DNA of 64,000 bases from an uncultured Phascolarctobacterium sp. (GTDB taxonomy: Bacteria > Bacillota > Negativicutes > Acidaminococcales > Acidaminococcaceae). A program made the position numbers and the translations under genes. Within the stretch, counting starts at the first letter, position 1, and the number at the start of each line of letters is the position of its first letter. The notes beneath the pieces are model-generated. The model saw only the letters and a list, made by a program, of their open reading frames with translations. It was not told where the DNA came from and ran no database searches. Shown piece after piece: positions 32,740-41,045 of the stretch. The DNA is taken from the NCBI RefSeq assembly GCF_900770955.1, contig NZ_CAAGLX010000024.1:3757-67756 (forward strand). The letters run 5' to 3'.

Positions 32740-33462
32740 ATGTTAAAAATGCTGGAGGCAATTTTTCACGGAAAGATTGCTACCGAAAATATTGATACTA
32801 CGGGCCACAAGCGTCTGCGCGGTCAGCTGCAGTGCGACGGATGCTGCGACGGCTGCGGTGCCTGTGCCGCTGCCTGCCCGGTCGGTGCTGTGAGCGTGGC
32901 TGGCGGCAAAGCGAAAATAGATTACAGTAAGTGCGTTTTCTGCGGCCGCTGTGTAGAGGCCTGTGCGCGTAAGGCTCTGGTGCATACGAACCATGATGCT
33001 TTGGCGCAGATTCTGGCTGACAGTGCCGTTGAGGTCAGTGAGGCTGTTACGGCGAAGCTGGGACGCTCTCTGCATGTGCGTCATCTTGACGCAGGCAGCT
33101 GCAATGCCTGCGATTTTGAGCTGGGTGCGATGAGCAATCCTGTTTATGATTTGCACCGTTATGGTATCGCCTTCGTTGCTTCTCCGCGTCATGCGGATAT
33201 GCTGATGGTGACCGGCGTTGTTACGCGCAATCTGGAGCAGGCGCTGCGTATGACCTATGACGCAATGCCTGAGCCGAAAATGGTGATGGCCTGCGGAGCC
33301 TGTGCCTGCGGCGGCGAAACCTACGGCAGTACTTATGCTGTTGTTGGCAGTGCGGCTGACGTTGTGCCGGTTGATATTGCTGTGCCCGGATGCCCGCCGA
33401 GACCGGCTGCGATTATTGTGGCTTTGTGTGCTGCGGCAGACATGCTGAAGGAAAGAATGTAA
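32740..33462 (+). CDS. Fused ferredoxin-hydrogenase small subunit (HyfH-HyfI type)
   Basis: 240 residues joining two electron-transfer parts. Residues about 30-80 form a 2[4Fe-4S] ferredoxin (C36-x2-C39-x2-C42-x3-C46P and C65-x2-C68-x2-C71-x3-C75). Residues 115-235 form a NuoB-like small subunit with proximal-cluster cysteines C122/C125, C189 and C219 (in VPGCPPRP). In E. coli these are separate proteins HyfH and HyfI. It ends the hydrogenase operon and is followed by a terminator. Confidence 0.92.
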   Translation: MLKMLEAIFHGKIATENIDTTGHKRLRGQLQCDGCCDGCGACAAACPVGAVSVAGGKAKIDYSKCVFCGRCVEACARKALVHTNHDALAQILADSAVEVSEAVTAKLGRSLHVRHLDAGSCNACDFELGAMSNPVYDLHRYGIAFVASPRHADMLMVTGVVTRNLEQALRMTYDAMPEPKMVMACGACACGGETYGSTYAVVGSAADVVPVDIAVPGCPPRPAAIIVALCAAADMLKERM

Positions 33463-33473
33463 ATATGTTTTAT

Positions 33474-33517
33474 AAAGGAATTAATCAGTATTTATTGCGC
33501 TGGTTAATTCCTTTTTT
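33474..33517 (+). terminator. Terminator of hydrogenase operon
   Basis: AAAGGAATTAATCAG pairs with CTGGTTAATTCCTTT with one mismatch, followed by T-run. Confidence 0.85.
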
Positions 33518-33530
33518 TGTATTTTTATTC

Positions 33531-33559
33531 TTGTACTCTGGTGTAATCCGTGATAATAT
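33531..33559 (+). promoter_or_regulatory. Predicted promoter of GNAT gene
   Basis: TTGTAC (33531-33536), 17-bp spacer, TAATAT (33554-33559). Confidence 0.5.
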
Positions 33560-33620
33560 ATAGAAAATCAGTTACGTTCGATAAACTGATATGGGAAAAC
33601 CAAATGAGGGGGTTTGAAAA

Positions 33621-34106
33621 ATGATTGTTTTTAGACCGGCAACTTTCAGCGATGTAGAACATATACACAAATTGCTGAATTATTATGCAAAAGAAGGCTT
33701 GATGTTGCCGCGTGCGCGTAACAGTATTTACGAGAATCTGCGCGACTATATTTTAGCGGTGGAAAATAACCGTCTGTTGGGCTGCGGTGCCTTACATTTC
33801 GTCTGGGACCGCTTTGCGGAAATCCGCTCGCTGGCGGTGGAACCGAACCTGCAGAAAACAGGCATAGGACGTCAGCTGGTGGAGCATTTGGAAAAGGAGG
33901 GCATTGAGCGCGGAGTGACGATGTTTTTCACTCTGACTTATCAGCCGGGATTTTTTGCCAAGTGCGATTATATTGAAACGGCGAAGGAGAAGCTGCCGCA
34001 GAAGGTATGGAAGGAATGTGTTTATTGTCCGCAGTATCCGTATTGCAATGAAATTGCTTTTATCAAGACAACGGTTGATTACGAGCCGTCGCAAATCAAA
34101 TTCTAA
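33621..34106 (+). CDS. GNAT N-acetyltransferase (ArgA-like)
   Basis: 161 residues of a single GNAT domain. The acetyl-CoA motif is LAVEPNLQKTGIGRQLVEHL (about 73-92), and the start IVFRPATFSDVEHI and the end segment LPQKVWKECVYCPQYPYCNE are characteristic of short N-acetylglutamate-synthase-like acetyltransferases. The C-terminal cysteines could bind zinc. No arginine genes are nearby, so the substrate remains open. Start ATG 33621 with a GAGGGGG upstream. Confidence 0.85.
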   Translation: MIVFRPATFSDVEHIHKLLNYYAKEGLMLPRARNSIYENLRDYILAVENNRLLGCGALHFVWDRFAEIRSLAVEPNLQKTGIGRQLVEHLEKEGIERGVTMFFTLTYQPGFFAKCDYIETAKEKLPQKVWKECVYCPQYPYCNEIAFIKTTVDYEPSQIKF

Positions 34107-34113
34107 AATTTAA

Positions 34114-34173
34114 GGGCTGCCGAGCGTCGCTCATCATCGCTGATGACGAGGCTGCACTGAGGGCAGCTCTTTT
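34114..34173 (+). terminator. Probable terminator after GNAT gene
   Basis: GCTGCC near 34114 and GGCAGC near 34162 flank a GC-rich inner hairpin and are followed by TCTTTTATTTTT. Confidence 0.6.
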
Positions 34174-34277
34174 ATTTTTGTGCCTTGAATGGTACAATAA
34201 AAAGGCAGAGTATAAATTTTACACGGTAATTTTACTGTTGTTATACCGGATAAATTAATGGAAAAGAGGTTGAATTT

Positions 34278-35030
34278 ATGAAATTATATTCTTGGAATGT
34301 TAACGGCTTGCGTGCCTGCATGACGAAGGGCTTTGCCGAATTTTTGCAGGAGGCTGCGCCGGATATTATTTGCCTGCAGGAAACGAAGATGCAGCGCGAG
34401 CAGGCGGATTTTGTTTTCCCCGGCTACGAGGAGTATTGGAACAGTGCGGAGCGCAAGGGCTACAGCGGTACTGCTGTTTTTACGAGGGTTAAGCCTTTGG
34501 CTGTTACCTATGGTTTAGGTCAGGAGGAGCACGATAAGGAAGGGCGCGTGATTACGCTGGAGTTTGAAGGCTTTTATCTGGTGACCGTTTATACGCCTAA
34601 TTCCAAGGACGGCTTGGCGCGTCTTGATTACCGCATGGTGTGGGAGGATGTTTTCCGCGCTTATCTGCAGGAGCTGGATGCGAAGAAGCCTGTTGTTGTC
34701 TGCGGTGATTTGAATGTGGCGGCTGAGGAGATTGATTTGAAGAATCCGAAGACTAACCGCAGGAATGCAGGCTTTACGGATGAGGAGCGCGCTAAGTTCC
34801 GTGAGCTGAAGGCTGCGGGCTTTACGGACAGCTTCCGTTATCTGCATCCGGAGGAGGTTAAGTACAGCTGGTGGAGCTACCGCTTTAAGGCACGTGAGAA
34901 GAATGCCGGTTGGCGTATTGATTATTTTATGGTGTCGGACAGGATTGCGGCTGAGCTGCAGAGTGCGGAGATTCATAACGAGGTTTTCGGCAGCGACCAT
35001 TGTCCGGTAAGTGTTGAGCTGGATATGTAA
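34278..35030 (+). CDS. xth: Exodeoxyribonuclease III
   Basis: Base-excision-repair AP endonuclease and 3' exonuclease, 250 residues. EEP-fold motifs: MKLYSWNVNGLRA (metal/catalytic Asn), CLQETKMQ (metal-binding Glu), CGDLNVA (catalytic Asp/Asn) and FGSDHCPVSVEL (final Asp-His). GAAAAGAGG precedes ATG 34278; a probable promoter TTTACA-18-TATACC lies at 34218-34247. It lies 0.24 kb before uvrB, another repair gene. Confidence 0.96.
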   Translation: MKLYSWNVNGLRACMTKGFAEFLQEAAPDIICLQETKMQREQADFVFPGYEEYWNSAERKGYSGTAVFTRVKPLAVTYGLGQEEHDKEGRVITLEFEGFYLVTVYTPNSKDGLARLDYRMVWEDVFRAYLQELDAKKPVVVCGDLNVAAEEIDLKNPKTNRRNAGFTDEERAKFRELKAAGFTDSFRYLHPEEVKYSWWSYRFKAREKNAGWRIDYFMVSDRIAAELQSAEIHNEVFGSDHCPVSVELDM

Positions 35031-35048
35031 AGGTTTAATTCTGGCATC

Positions 35049-35222
35049 GCAATTGTATATCGTTTCAATCAGAGCAATTTCTTAACGCAAATTTCGTGTG
35101 GAACCAATACGAAACTTCGGTAAAATTTGTCAGACGGTAACAGAAGGTTACGTACCCTTGTTTCTGTGGTTCCGGACACTCATTTGCTAAAATTGCTATT
35201 CATTCCACGATATAACAATTGC
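35049..35222. repeat. Long nested inverted repeat before uvrB
   Basis: Outer arms 35049-35063 and 35207-35222 (GCAATTGTATATCGT / ACGATATAACAATTGC), then AGCAATTT...GCAAAT / ATTTGC...AATTGCT, GGAACC / GGTTCC and a central GGTAACAGAAGG / CTTGTTTCTG. Nearly the whole 174-bp region can fold on itself. No coding sequence. It could be a miniature mobile element or a structured RNA. Confidence 0.8.
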
Positions 35223-35273
35223 TCGTTTTGAGTTTAGTCTTTTCTTTTTAGTGTTTTACAGTTGGTGATTAGT

Positions 35274-37286
35274 ATGGATTTTAAAATTCAGGCTCCGTTT
35301 GAGCCTGCCGGCGACCAGCCGCAGGCGATTGCCAAGCTGGCGGAGGGCGTGGAGCAGGGGCTGCGCACGCAGGTGCTGCTTGGTGCAACAGGCACGGGCA
35401 AGACGTACACGATTGCGCAGGTTATTAACAAGGTGCGCAAGCCGATTTTGGTTATTGCGCATAATAAGACGCTGGCGGCACAGCTGGCGAGTGAGCTGAA
35501 GGCCTTCTTCCCGGAGAATGCGGTGGAATATTTTGTTTCGTATTACGACTATTATCAGCCGGAGGCCTATATTCCCCAGTCGGATACGTATATTGAGAAG
35601 GATGCTTCGATTAACGACGAGATTGATAAGCTGCGCCATAGTGCGACCAGCGCTTTGTTTGAGCGCAGGGACGTTATTATCGTAGCCAGCGTTTCCTGCA
35701 TTTACGGCTTGGGCGCACCGCAGGAGTATTATGATATGGTGCTGTCGCTGCGTCTGGGGCAGATTATCGACCGCCAGAAGATTTTGCATAAGCTGGTGGA
35801 AATCCAGTATACGCGTAATGATATTGATTTTAAGCGCGGTACCTTCCGTGTGCGCGGCGATGTGATTGAGGTTATTCCTGCAGCCTACGGTGAAAAGGCT
35901 GTACGCATTGAAATGTTCGATGACGAGGTTGACCGTATTGTAGAATTTGACGTGCTGACAGGCGAGATTCTGGCACAGCGCAACCATGTAGCGATTTTCC
36001 CGGCAAGCCATTATGTAACGAGCCGTGAAAACCTGGAGCGTGCCATGACGGATATCCGCGAGGAGCTTGACGAGCGTCTTGATGAGCTTAACAAGCATTA
36101 CAAGCTGTTGGAGGCACAGCGTCTGGAGCAGCGCACTAATTATGACCTGGAGATGATGCAGGAGATGGGCTACTGCTCCGGCATTGAAAACTATTCGCGC
36201 CATCTTGCTGGACGCAAGGCCGGTGAGGCGCCGTTTACATTGGTAAATTATTTCCCTAAGGATTTTTTGCTGGTGGTGGACGAATCGCATGTGACGCTAC
36301 CGCAGATTCGCGCTATGTATGCCGGTGACCGTTCGCGTAAGGAGATGCTGGTGGAGCATGGCTTCCGTCTGCCGTCGGCCTATGATAACAGACCTCTCAC
36401 CTTTGACGAATTTCAGGCGCAGATTAAGCAGGCGATTTATGTTTCGGCAACACCTGCTAAGTATGAGCTGGAGCAGGCAGACAATGTTGTTGAGCAGATT
36501 ATCCGTCCAACAGGACTTTTGGATCCGCAGATTGAAATTCGTCCGATCAAAGGGCAGATTGATGATTTGCTGGGCGAAATTAATAAGGTTGCCGCTGCCG
36601 GCGAGCGTGTGCTGGTGACTACACTGACGAAGCGCATGGCGGAGGACCTGACGGAATATCTGAAGCAGGCAGGTGTGCGTGTGCGTTATCTGCATTCGGA
36701 AATCGCTACGATTGAAAGAGCGGAAATCATTGACAGTCTGCGTGCCGGTAAGTTTGATGTTTTGGTAGGCATCAACCTGCTGCGTGAAGGTCTTGATTTG
36801 CCTGAGGTATCGCTGATTGCAATTTTGGATGCCGATAAGGAAGGCTTTTTGCGCAGTGATACGGCGATGATTCAGACCATTGGACGCGCTGCGCGTAATG
36901 CACACGGTCGTGTTATTATGTATGCCGACCGCATTACCGACAGCATGCAGCGCGCAATAGATGAAACCAACCGCCGCCGTGAAAAGCAGCAGGCGTACAA
37001 TGAGGAGCACCACATTACGCCGAAAACGATTTACAAGGAGCAGCGCCAGCTGATTAAGCTGACGAAGGTGGCGGATACGGAAGAAGCCGAAGCCTACGGC
37101 AGTGGCAAGAAGCTGAAGCAGAAATCTGCCAAGGAGCTGAATACGTTGGCCCGCGAGCTGGAAAGACGGATGCAGGAGGCGGCAAAGGCGCTGGACTTCG
37201 AGGCGGCGGCCGAGCTGCGTGACCAGCTGATTCTCGTTAAGGGACAGTTGGGCCAGAAGCTGGTGCCCAAGAAAAAGAAAAAATAA
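35274..37286 (+). CDS. uvrB: UvrABC system protein B
   Basis: Damage-verifying helicase-like subunit of nucleotide excision repair. 670 residues from ATG 35274. Walker A GATGTGKT at 37-44, the beta-hairpin region YFVSYYDYYQPEAYIP near 90-105, and the C-terminal UVR domain (ALDFEAAAELRDQ) that contacts UvrC. An in-frame TTG at 35262 would add four residues; ATG matches other UvrB N-termini better. The lysine-rich tail KKKKK is typical. Confidence 0.97.
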   Translation: MDFKIQAPFEPAGDQPQAIAKLAEGVEQGLRTQVLLGATGTGKTYTIAQVINKVRKPILVIAHNKTLAAQLASELKAFFPENAVEYFVSYYDYYQPEAYIPQSDTYIEKDASINDEIDKLRHSATSALFERRDVIIVASVSCIYGLGAPQEYYDMVLSLRLGQIIDRQKILHKLVEIQYTRNDIDFKRGTFRVRGDVIEVIPAAYGEKAVRIEMFDDEVDRIVEFDVLTGEILAQRNHVAIFPASHYVTSRENLERAMTDIREELDERLDELNKHYKLLEAQRLEQRTNYDLEMMQEMGYCSGIENYSRHLAGRKAGEAPFTLVNYFPKDFLLVVDESHVTLPQIRAMYAGDRSRKEMLVEHGFRLPSAYDNRPLTFDEFQAQIKQAIYVSATPAKYELEQADNVVEQIIRPTGLLDPQIEIRPIKGQIDDLLGEINKVAAAGERVLVTTLTKRMAEDLTEYLKQAGVRVRYLHSEIATIERAEIIDSLRAGKFDVLVGINLLREGLDLPEVSLIAILDADKEGFLRSDTAMIQTIGRAARNAHGRVIMYADRITDSMQRAIDETNRRREKQQAYNEEHHITPKTIYKEQRQLIKLTKVADTEEAEAYGSGKKLKQKSAKELNTLARELERRMQEAAKALDFEAAAELRDQLILVKGQLGQKLVPKKKKK

Positions 37287-37302
37287 ATGCCGATGCGGAA
37301 GT

Positions 37303-37331
37303 TTGACTTTTCCTGCCCGACGTTATATAAT
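37303..37331 (+). promoter_or_regulatory. Predicted leuS promoter
   Basis: TTGACT (37303-37308), 17-bp spacer, TATAAT (37326-37331). Confidence 0.75.
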
Positions 37332-37344
37332 ATACAAGATATTT

Positions 37345-37572
37345 TTATTCAAATTCTGTGAAGCGGAGCAGTAGTCTGCAGTATCTTTCAGAAAGCCGGC
37401 GGTTGATGCGAGCCGGCAGTTAGGGCAGATGAACTCACCGTGAAGAAGCCGCAAGGAAATGTGCGGACGTGATGCTGCGTTAAGGCTAATTGAGTGGCGG
37501 CTGCAGCCGCAATCAGGGTGGTACCGCGAATTTTTCGTCCCTGACCTTCTTTAAGGTCGGGGATTTTTTATT
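37345..37572 (+). ncRNA. T-box leader (leucine) of leuS
   Basis: tRNA-sensing transcription attenuator. Stem I is closed by GCGG (37363) and CCGC (about 37449), with an AGTAG bulge near 37370 and a likely CTC leucine specifier at 37434-37436. The conserved T-box AGGGTGGTACCGCG is at 37515-37528, followed by the terminator GTCCCTGACCTT / AAGGTCGGGGAT with T-run (37537-37572). Uncharged tRNA-Leu would stabilise the antiterminator. Confidence 0.93.
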
Positions 37573-37605
37573 TTCGACCAACAATAATACCTGGGAGGTA
37601 ATGAA

Positions 37606-40095
37606 ATGATTCAAGAAAAGTATGCTCCCCATGAGATTGAAGCCAAATGGCAAAAATACTGGGAAGAAAACAAAACCTTTAAAGTAGAGATGGATAAGGA
37701 TAAGCCTAAATCCTACGTTCTGGAAATGTTCCCCTATCCGTCCGGCAACCTGCACATGGGCCACGTGCGTAACTATTCCATCGGCGACGTAATTGCACGT
37801 TTCCGTACCATGAAGGGCTTCAACGTGCTGCATCCGATGGGCTGGGACTCCTTTGGTATGCCTGCTGAAAACGCTGCTATCAAACACAACATTCCGCCTA
37901 AAAAATGGACTCTCGAAAACATCGCCAACATGACTCGTCAGCTGAAGGCTTTGGGCCTGTCCTACGATTGGGACCGCGAAGTTACCACCTGCAAGGAAGA
38001 ATATTACAAATGGACTCAATGGTTCTTTGAGCTGTTCTACAAACGCGGTCTGGCAGTTAAAAAGGAATCTGCCGTAAACTGGTGCGACACCTGTAACACC
38101 GTATTGGCTAACGAGCAGGTTATCGACGGCAAATGCTGGCGCTGCGACCATGAGGTTGTTAAAAAGGATCTGAGCCAATGGTTTTTCAAAATCACCGATT
38201 ATGCTGATGAGCTGCTGAAGGATCTTGACCTGCTGCCGGGCTGGCCCGAGCGCGTAAAAACCATGCAGCATAACTGGATCGGCCGCAGCGAAGGCTTGGA
38301 ATTCTCTTTTGAAATTCCTGCGCTGAACGACAAGGTTGCTGTTTACACCACCCGTCCGGATACTGCTTACGGCGTAACCTTCATGGCTTTGGCTGCCGAG
38401 CATCCGCTGCTGAAAAAAATCTGCGAAAACAATCCGAAGGCTGACGAAATCAACGCTTTCTGCGAGCGTGTACGCAATCAGTCCGAAATCGAACGTACCT
38501 CCAGCGAATCTGAAAAAGAGGGCGTATTCACCGGCGTATACTGCGTCAACCCGTTCACCGGCCGCAAGGTAGAAATCTGGGTAACCAACTATGTACTGTA
38601 TGATTACGGTACTGGTGCTGTTATGGGCGTTCCTACCGGTGACCAACGTGACTGGATGTTTGCTGACAAATACGGCATTGAAAAAATCGTTACTATCTGC
38701 CCAATCGGCAAAGAGCTGAAGCTGGAAGAAATGACCTGCGCTTACGAAGAAAAAGAAGGCATGCTGGTTAACTCCGGCGAATTCACCGGCATGGAGATGC
38801 ACAAGGCTATGAGCGCAATCATGGACAAGGCTGAAGCTGAAGGCTTCGGTAAACGCCGTGTAAACTACCGTCTGCGCGACTGGCTGATCAGCCGTCAGCG
38901 TTATTGGGGCGCTCCGATTCCTATTATTTACTGCCCGCACTGCGGCGAGGTTCTGGTTCCGGAAGACCAGCTGCCGGTTCGTCTGCCTGAGGACGTAAGC
39001 TTTACTGCCGGTGCTAAATCTCCGCTGGCAACCTCCGAGAAATTCGTTCACTGCAAATGCCCGAAATGCGGTGCTGACGCAACCCGTGAAACCGATACCA
39101 TGGACACCTTCCTGTGCTCCTCCTGGTATTACCTGCGTTATACCGACGCACACAATGACAAGATGCCGTTTGACAAGGAGCTCAACAACTATTGGGGTCC
39201 TGTAGACCAATATATCGGCGGTATTGAGCATGCTATTCTGCATCTGCTGTATTCCCGCTTCTTTGTAAAGGTTCTGCGTGACGCAGGCCTGGTTGATTAC
39301 GATGAACCGTTCAGTAACCTGCTGACTCAGGGAATGGTAATCAAAGACGGTGCTAAGATGAGTAAATCTCTGGGCAACGTTGTTTCTCCGGAAGAAATCC
39401 TTACCAAATACGGTGCTGATACTGCGCGTCTGTTCATCCTCTTCGCTGCTCCGCCTGAAAGAGAGCTGGAGTGGAGCGACCAGGGCGTTGAAGGCTCCTT
39501 CCGCTTCCTGAACCGTATCTGGCGTATCGTACAAGGCTTCGAAGATGTTTTGGCACAAAAGGTTACCGAATACGATCACAGCAACCTGACTGAAGCAGAC
39601 AAGGACCTGCGCCGTGTATTGCATAGCAGCATTAAGAAGGTTACCAACGATATCGAAACCCGCTTCAACTTTAACACTGCTATTTCCACTATGATGGAAC
39701 TGGTTAACGCTCTGTATGCTTATAAAGAAGCTGCTAAAGAGCCGAATGCAGGTCTGGTTTACGAAGCAATTTCCGACCTCATTAAGATGATGAGCCCGTT
39801 TGTTCCGCATATCACCGAAGAGCTGTGGCGTGGTGCTATCGATCCTGACAGCAGCGTACATGAACAAAGCTGGCCTGAGTGTGATGAAGAAGCACTGAAG
39901 GTTGACAATGTAGAAATCGTTCTGCAGGTTAACGGTAAGGTTCGCGGTCGTCTGACTGTTCCGGCTGAAGCTACCAAGGAAGAGCTGGAAAAAATCGCTA
40001 TGGCTGACGCTAACGTTCAGGCTCATATCGGCGATGCGACCGTACGTAAGGTTATCTGCGTACCCGGCCGTCTGGTTAACATCGTAGCGAAGTAA
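37606..40095 (+). CDS. leuS: Leucine--tRNA ligase
   Basis: 829 residues, bacterial LeuRS size. Class I signatures HMGH at 50-53 (in PYPSGNLHMGHVRNYSIGD) and KMSKS at 584-588; CP1 editing domain with the T-rich TTRPDTAYGVTFM near 250; zinc-type cysteines CNTVLANEQVIDGKCWRC. Expression is controlled by the T-box leader directly upstream. ATG 37606 follows GGGAGGTAATGAA. Codon choice is biased as in highly expressed genes. Confidence 0.98.
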   Translation: MIQEKYAPHEIEAKWQKYWEENKTFKVEMDKDKPKSYVLEMFPYPSGNLHMGHVRNYSIGDVIARFRTMKGFNVLHPMGWDSFGMPAENAAIKHNIPPKKWTLENIANMTRQLKALGLSYDWDREVTTCKEEYYKWTQWFFELFYKRGLAVKKESAVNWCDTCNTVLANEQVIDGKCWRCDHEVVKKDLSQWFFKITDYADELLKDLDLLPGWPERVKTMQHNWIGRSEGLEFSFEIPALNDKVAVYTTRPDTAYGVTFMALAAEHPLLKKICENNPKADEINAFCERVRNQSEIERTSSESEKEGVFTGVYCVNPFTGRKVEIWVTNYVLYDYGTGAVMGVPTGDQRDWMFADKYGIEKIVTICPIGKELKLEEMTCAYEEKEGMLVNSGEFTGMEMHKAMSAIMDKAEAEGFGKRRVNYRLRDWLISRQRYWGAPIPIIYCPHCGEVLVPEDQLPVRLPEDVSFTAGAKSPLATSEKFVHCKCPKCGADATRETDTMDTFLCSSWYYLRYTDAHNDKMPFDKELNNYWGPVDQYIGGIEHAILHLLYSRFFVKVLRDAGLVDYDEPFSNLLTQGMVIKDGAKMSKSLGNVVSPEEILTKYGADTARLFILFAAPPERELEWSDQGVEGSFRFLNRIWRIVQGFEDVLAQKVTEYDHSNLTEADKDLRRVLHSSIKKVTNDIETRFNFNTAISTMMELVNALYAYKEAAKEPNAGLVYEAISDLIKMMSPFVPHITEELWRGAIDPDSSVHEQSWPECDEEALKVDNVEIVLQVNGKVRGRLTVPAEATKEELEKIAMADANVQAHIGDATVRKVICVPGRLVNIVAK

Positions 40096-40245
40096 TTTTC
40101 CAACCGGCAACTAACCACTAGCAACCACCGCAGTTACAGCTGTCCTGCAGCAGGCAGTTTCCGCAGACTGTAGCGCGTACAAGAAAATAAGCAGTGCATG
40201 TCAGCAATGACATTATTTAGTAGTACTAAATAACGCTTACATTTT

Positions 40246-40294
40246 CAGAGTCTCTGAGAATAACGTAATTGTTATTCTTGGGGACTCTTTTTGT
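40246..40294 (+). terminator. Terminator downstream of leuS
   Basis: GAGTC-TCTGAGAATAAC pairs with GTTATTCTTGGGGACTC, followed by T-run. A separate palindrome TTATTTAGT-agt-ACTAAATAA lies at about 40213-40233. Confidence 0.75.
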
Positions 40295-40306
40295 TTTTTT
40301 GGGAGT

Positions 40307-40346
40307 ACCCTCTCCGCCTCACTGACAGGGAGAGCGGATTCGGCGT
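40307..40346. repeat. Palindromic repeat element, left of DUF559 gene
   Basis: TACCCTCTCCGCCTC...AGGGAGAGCGGATTCGGCGT, closely matching 40838-40899 in the same orientation. Confidence 0.7.
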
Positions 40347-40378
40347 GCAATTTTTACTTTATTTCTAGGAGGATTGTT

Positions 40379-40777
40379 ATGGGATTTATTGAACAAAATC
40401 GAGATTTATTACCTTATGCCAAATATCTACGAAAGAATATGACTAAGCAGGAAAAGCATTTGTGGTATGATTTTTTATCTAAGCATAGGTTGAAGTGGTA
40501 TAGGCAAAGGATTATAGGTAGCTATATAGTCGATTTTTACTGTAGAAAATTAAAACTGGTTATTGAAATAGATGGAGGACAGCACTTGCAAAAAAATAAT
40601 TTGTATTGTGATAATGTTAGAACCTTGGCTTTGCAACAGGAAGGTATTTATGTTTTACGGTTTATGAACAGTGACGTTGATTATTCTTTTGATTATGTAT
40701 GCAACGAAATAGAAAAAAATATTAATGAAAGATTAGAGAAATGCGTGGATAGTATTTCGAATAAGTCTCCCCTGTAA
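40379..40777 (+). CDS. DUF559 domain protein, Vsr/PD-(D/E)XK-like putative endonuclease
   Basis: 132 residues. N-terminal LRKNMTKQEKHLWYDFLSKH, then IIGSYIVDFYCRKLKLVIEIDGGQH, which holds the D...ExD/Q-type catalytic pattern of very-short-patch-repair-like nucleases. AGGAGG precedes ATG 40379. The gene is more AT-rich than its neighbours and is bracketed by palindromic repeats; its last codons (KSPL and stop) are themselves provided by a repeat copy. This points to acquisition as a small mobile cargo. The true activity is unknown. Confidence 0.85.
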   Translation: MGFIEQNRDLLPYAKYLRKNMTKQEKHLWYDFLSKHRLKWYRQRIIGSYIVDFYCRKLKLVIEIDGGQHLQKNNLYCDNVRTLALQQEGIYVLRFMNSDVDYSFDYVCNEIEKNINERLEKCVDSISNKSPL

Positions 40778-41021
40778 GGGGAGATGTCGCTGAAGGCGAC
40801 AGAGGGGTATAGTGAAGAATTCGGCGTTCTCTGATACCCTCTCCGCCTCGGCAAGCTCGGCACCTCTCCCTTACAGGGAGAGCGGATTCGGCGTACTACC
40901 GTTACGGAAGTTCTGCTAAAAAGTCTCCCCTGTAAGGGGATAAGGTGAATTGCCCGAAGGGCAAGAGAAGGTGCCCTGGGGCAGATGTCGCCGAAGGCGA
41001 CAGAGAGGTATAGTAAACAAT
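40763..41021. repeat. Cluster of palindromic repeats (three copies, both orientations)
   Basis: Copy 1, 40763-40812: AAGTCTCCCCTGTAAGGGGA, then GTCGC-tgaag-GCGAC. Copy 2, 40838-40899, inverted: TACCCTCTCCGCCTCGG...AGGGAGAGCGG. Copy 3, 40921-41021: the copy 1 head plus an inserted GCCCGAAGGGC stretch, then GTCGC-cgaag-GCGAC. These are dispersed hairpin-forming units without coding capacity. Confidence 0.8.
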
Positions 41022-41045
41022 TTTCAAAAATACGGAGGTATAACA

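Noticed and set aside
35090..35120. SOS box controlling uvrB
   Set aside because: CGAA-ac-TTCG is palindromic but does not match the Firmicute GAAC-N4-GTTC LexA site, and it lies within the larger inverted repeat.
37513..40110. 865-codon open frame on the minus strand opposite leuS
   Set aside because: It mirrors leuS codon structure, lacks a ribosome binding site and is a by-product of strong codon bias. The same holds for the long antisense frames opposite ileS (55670-58276), glnA (45174-47051) and the radical SAM gene (9668-11191).
40950..41045. Longer N-terminus for comEA
   Set aside because: The extension is translated repeat sequence (arginine-rich) and the ATG at 41046 has a strong binding site.
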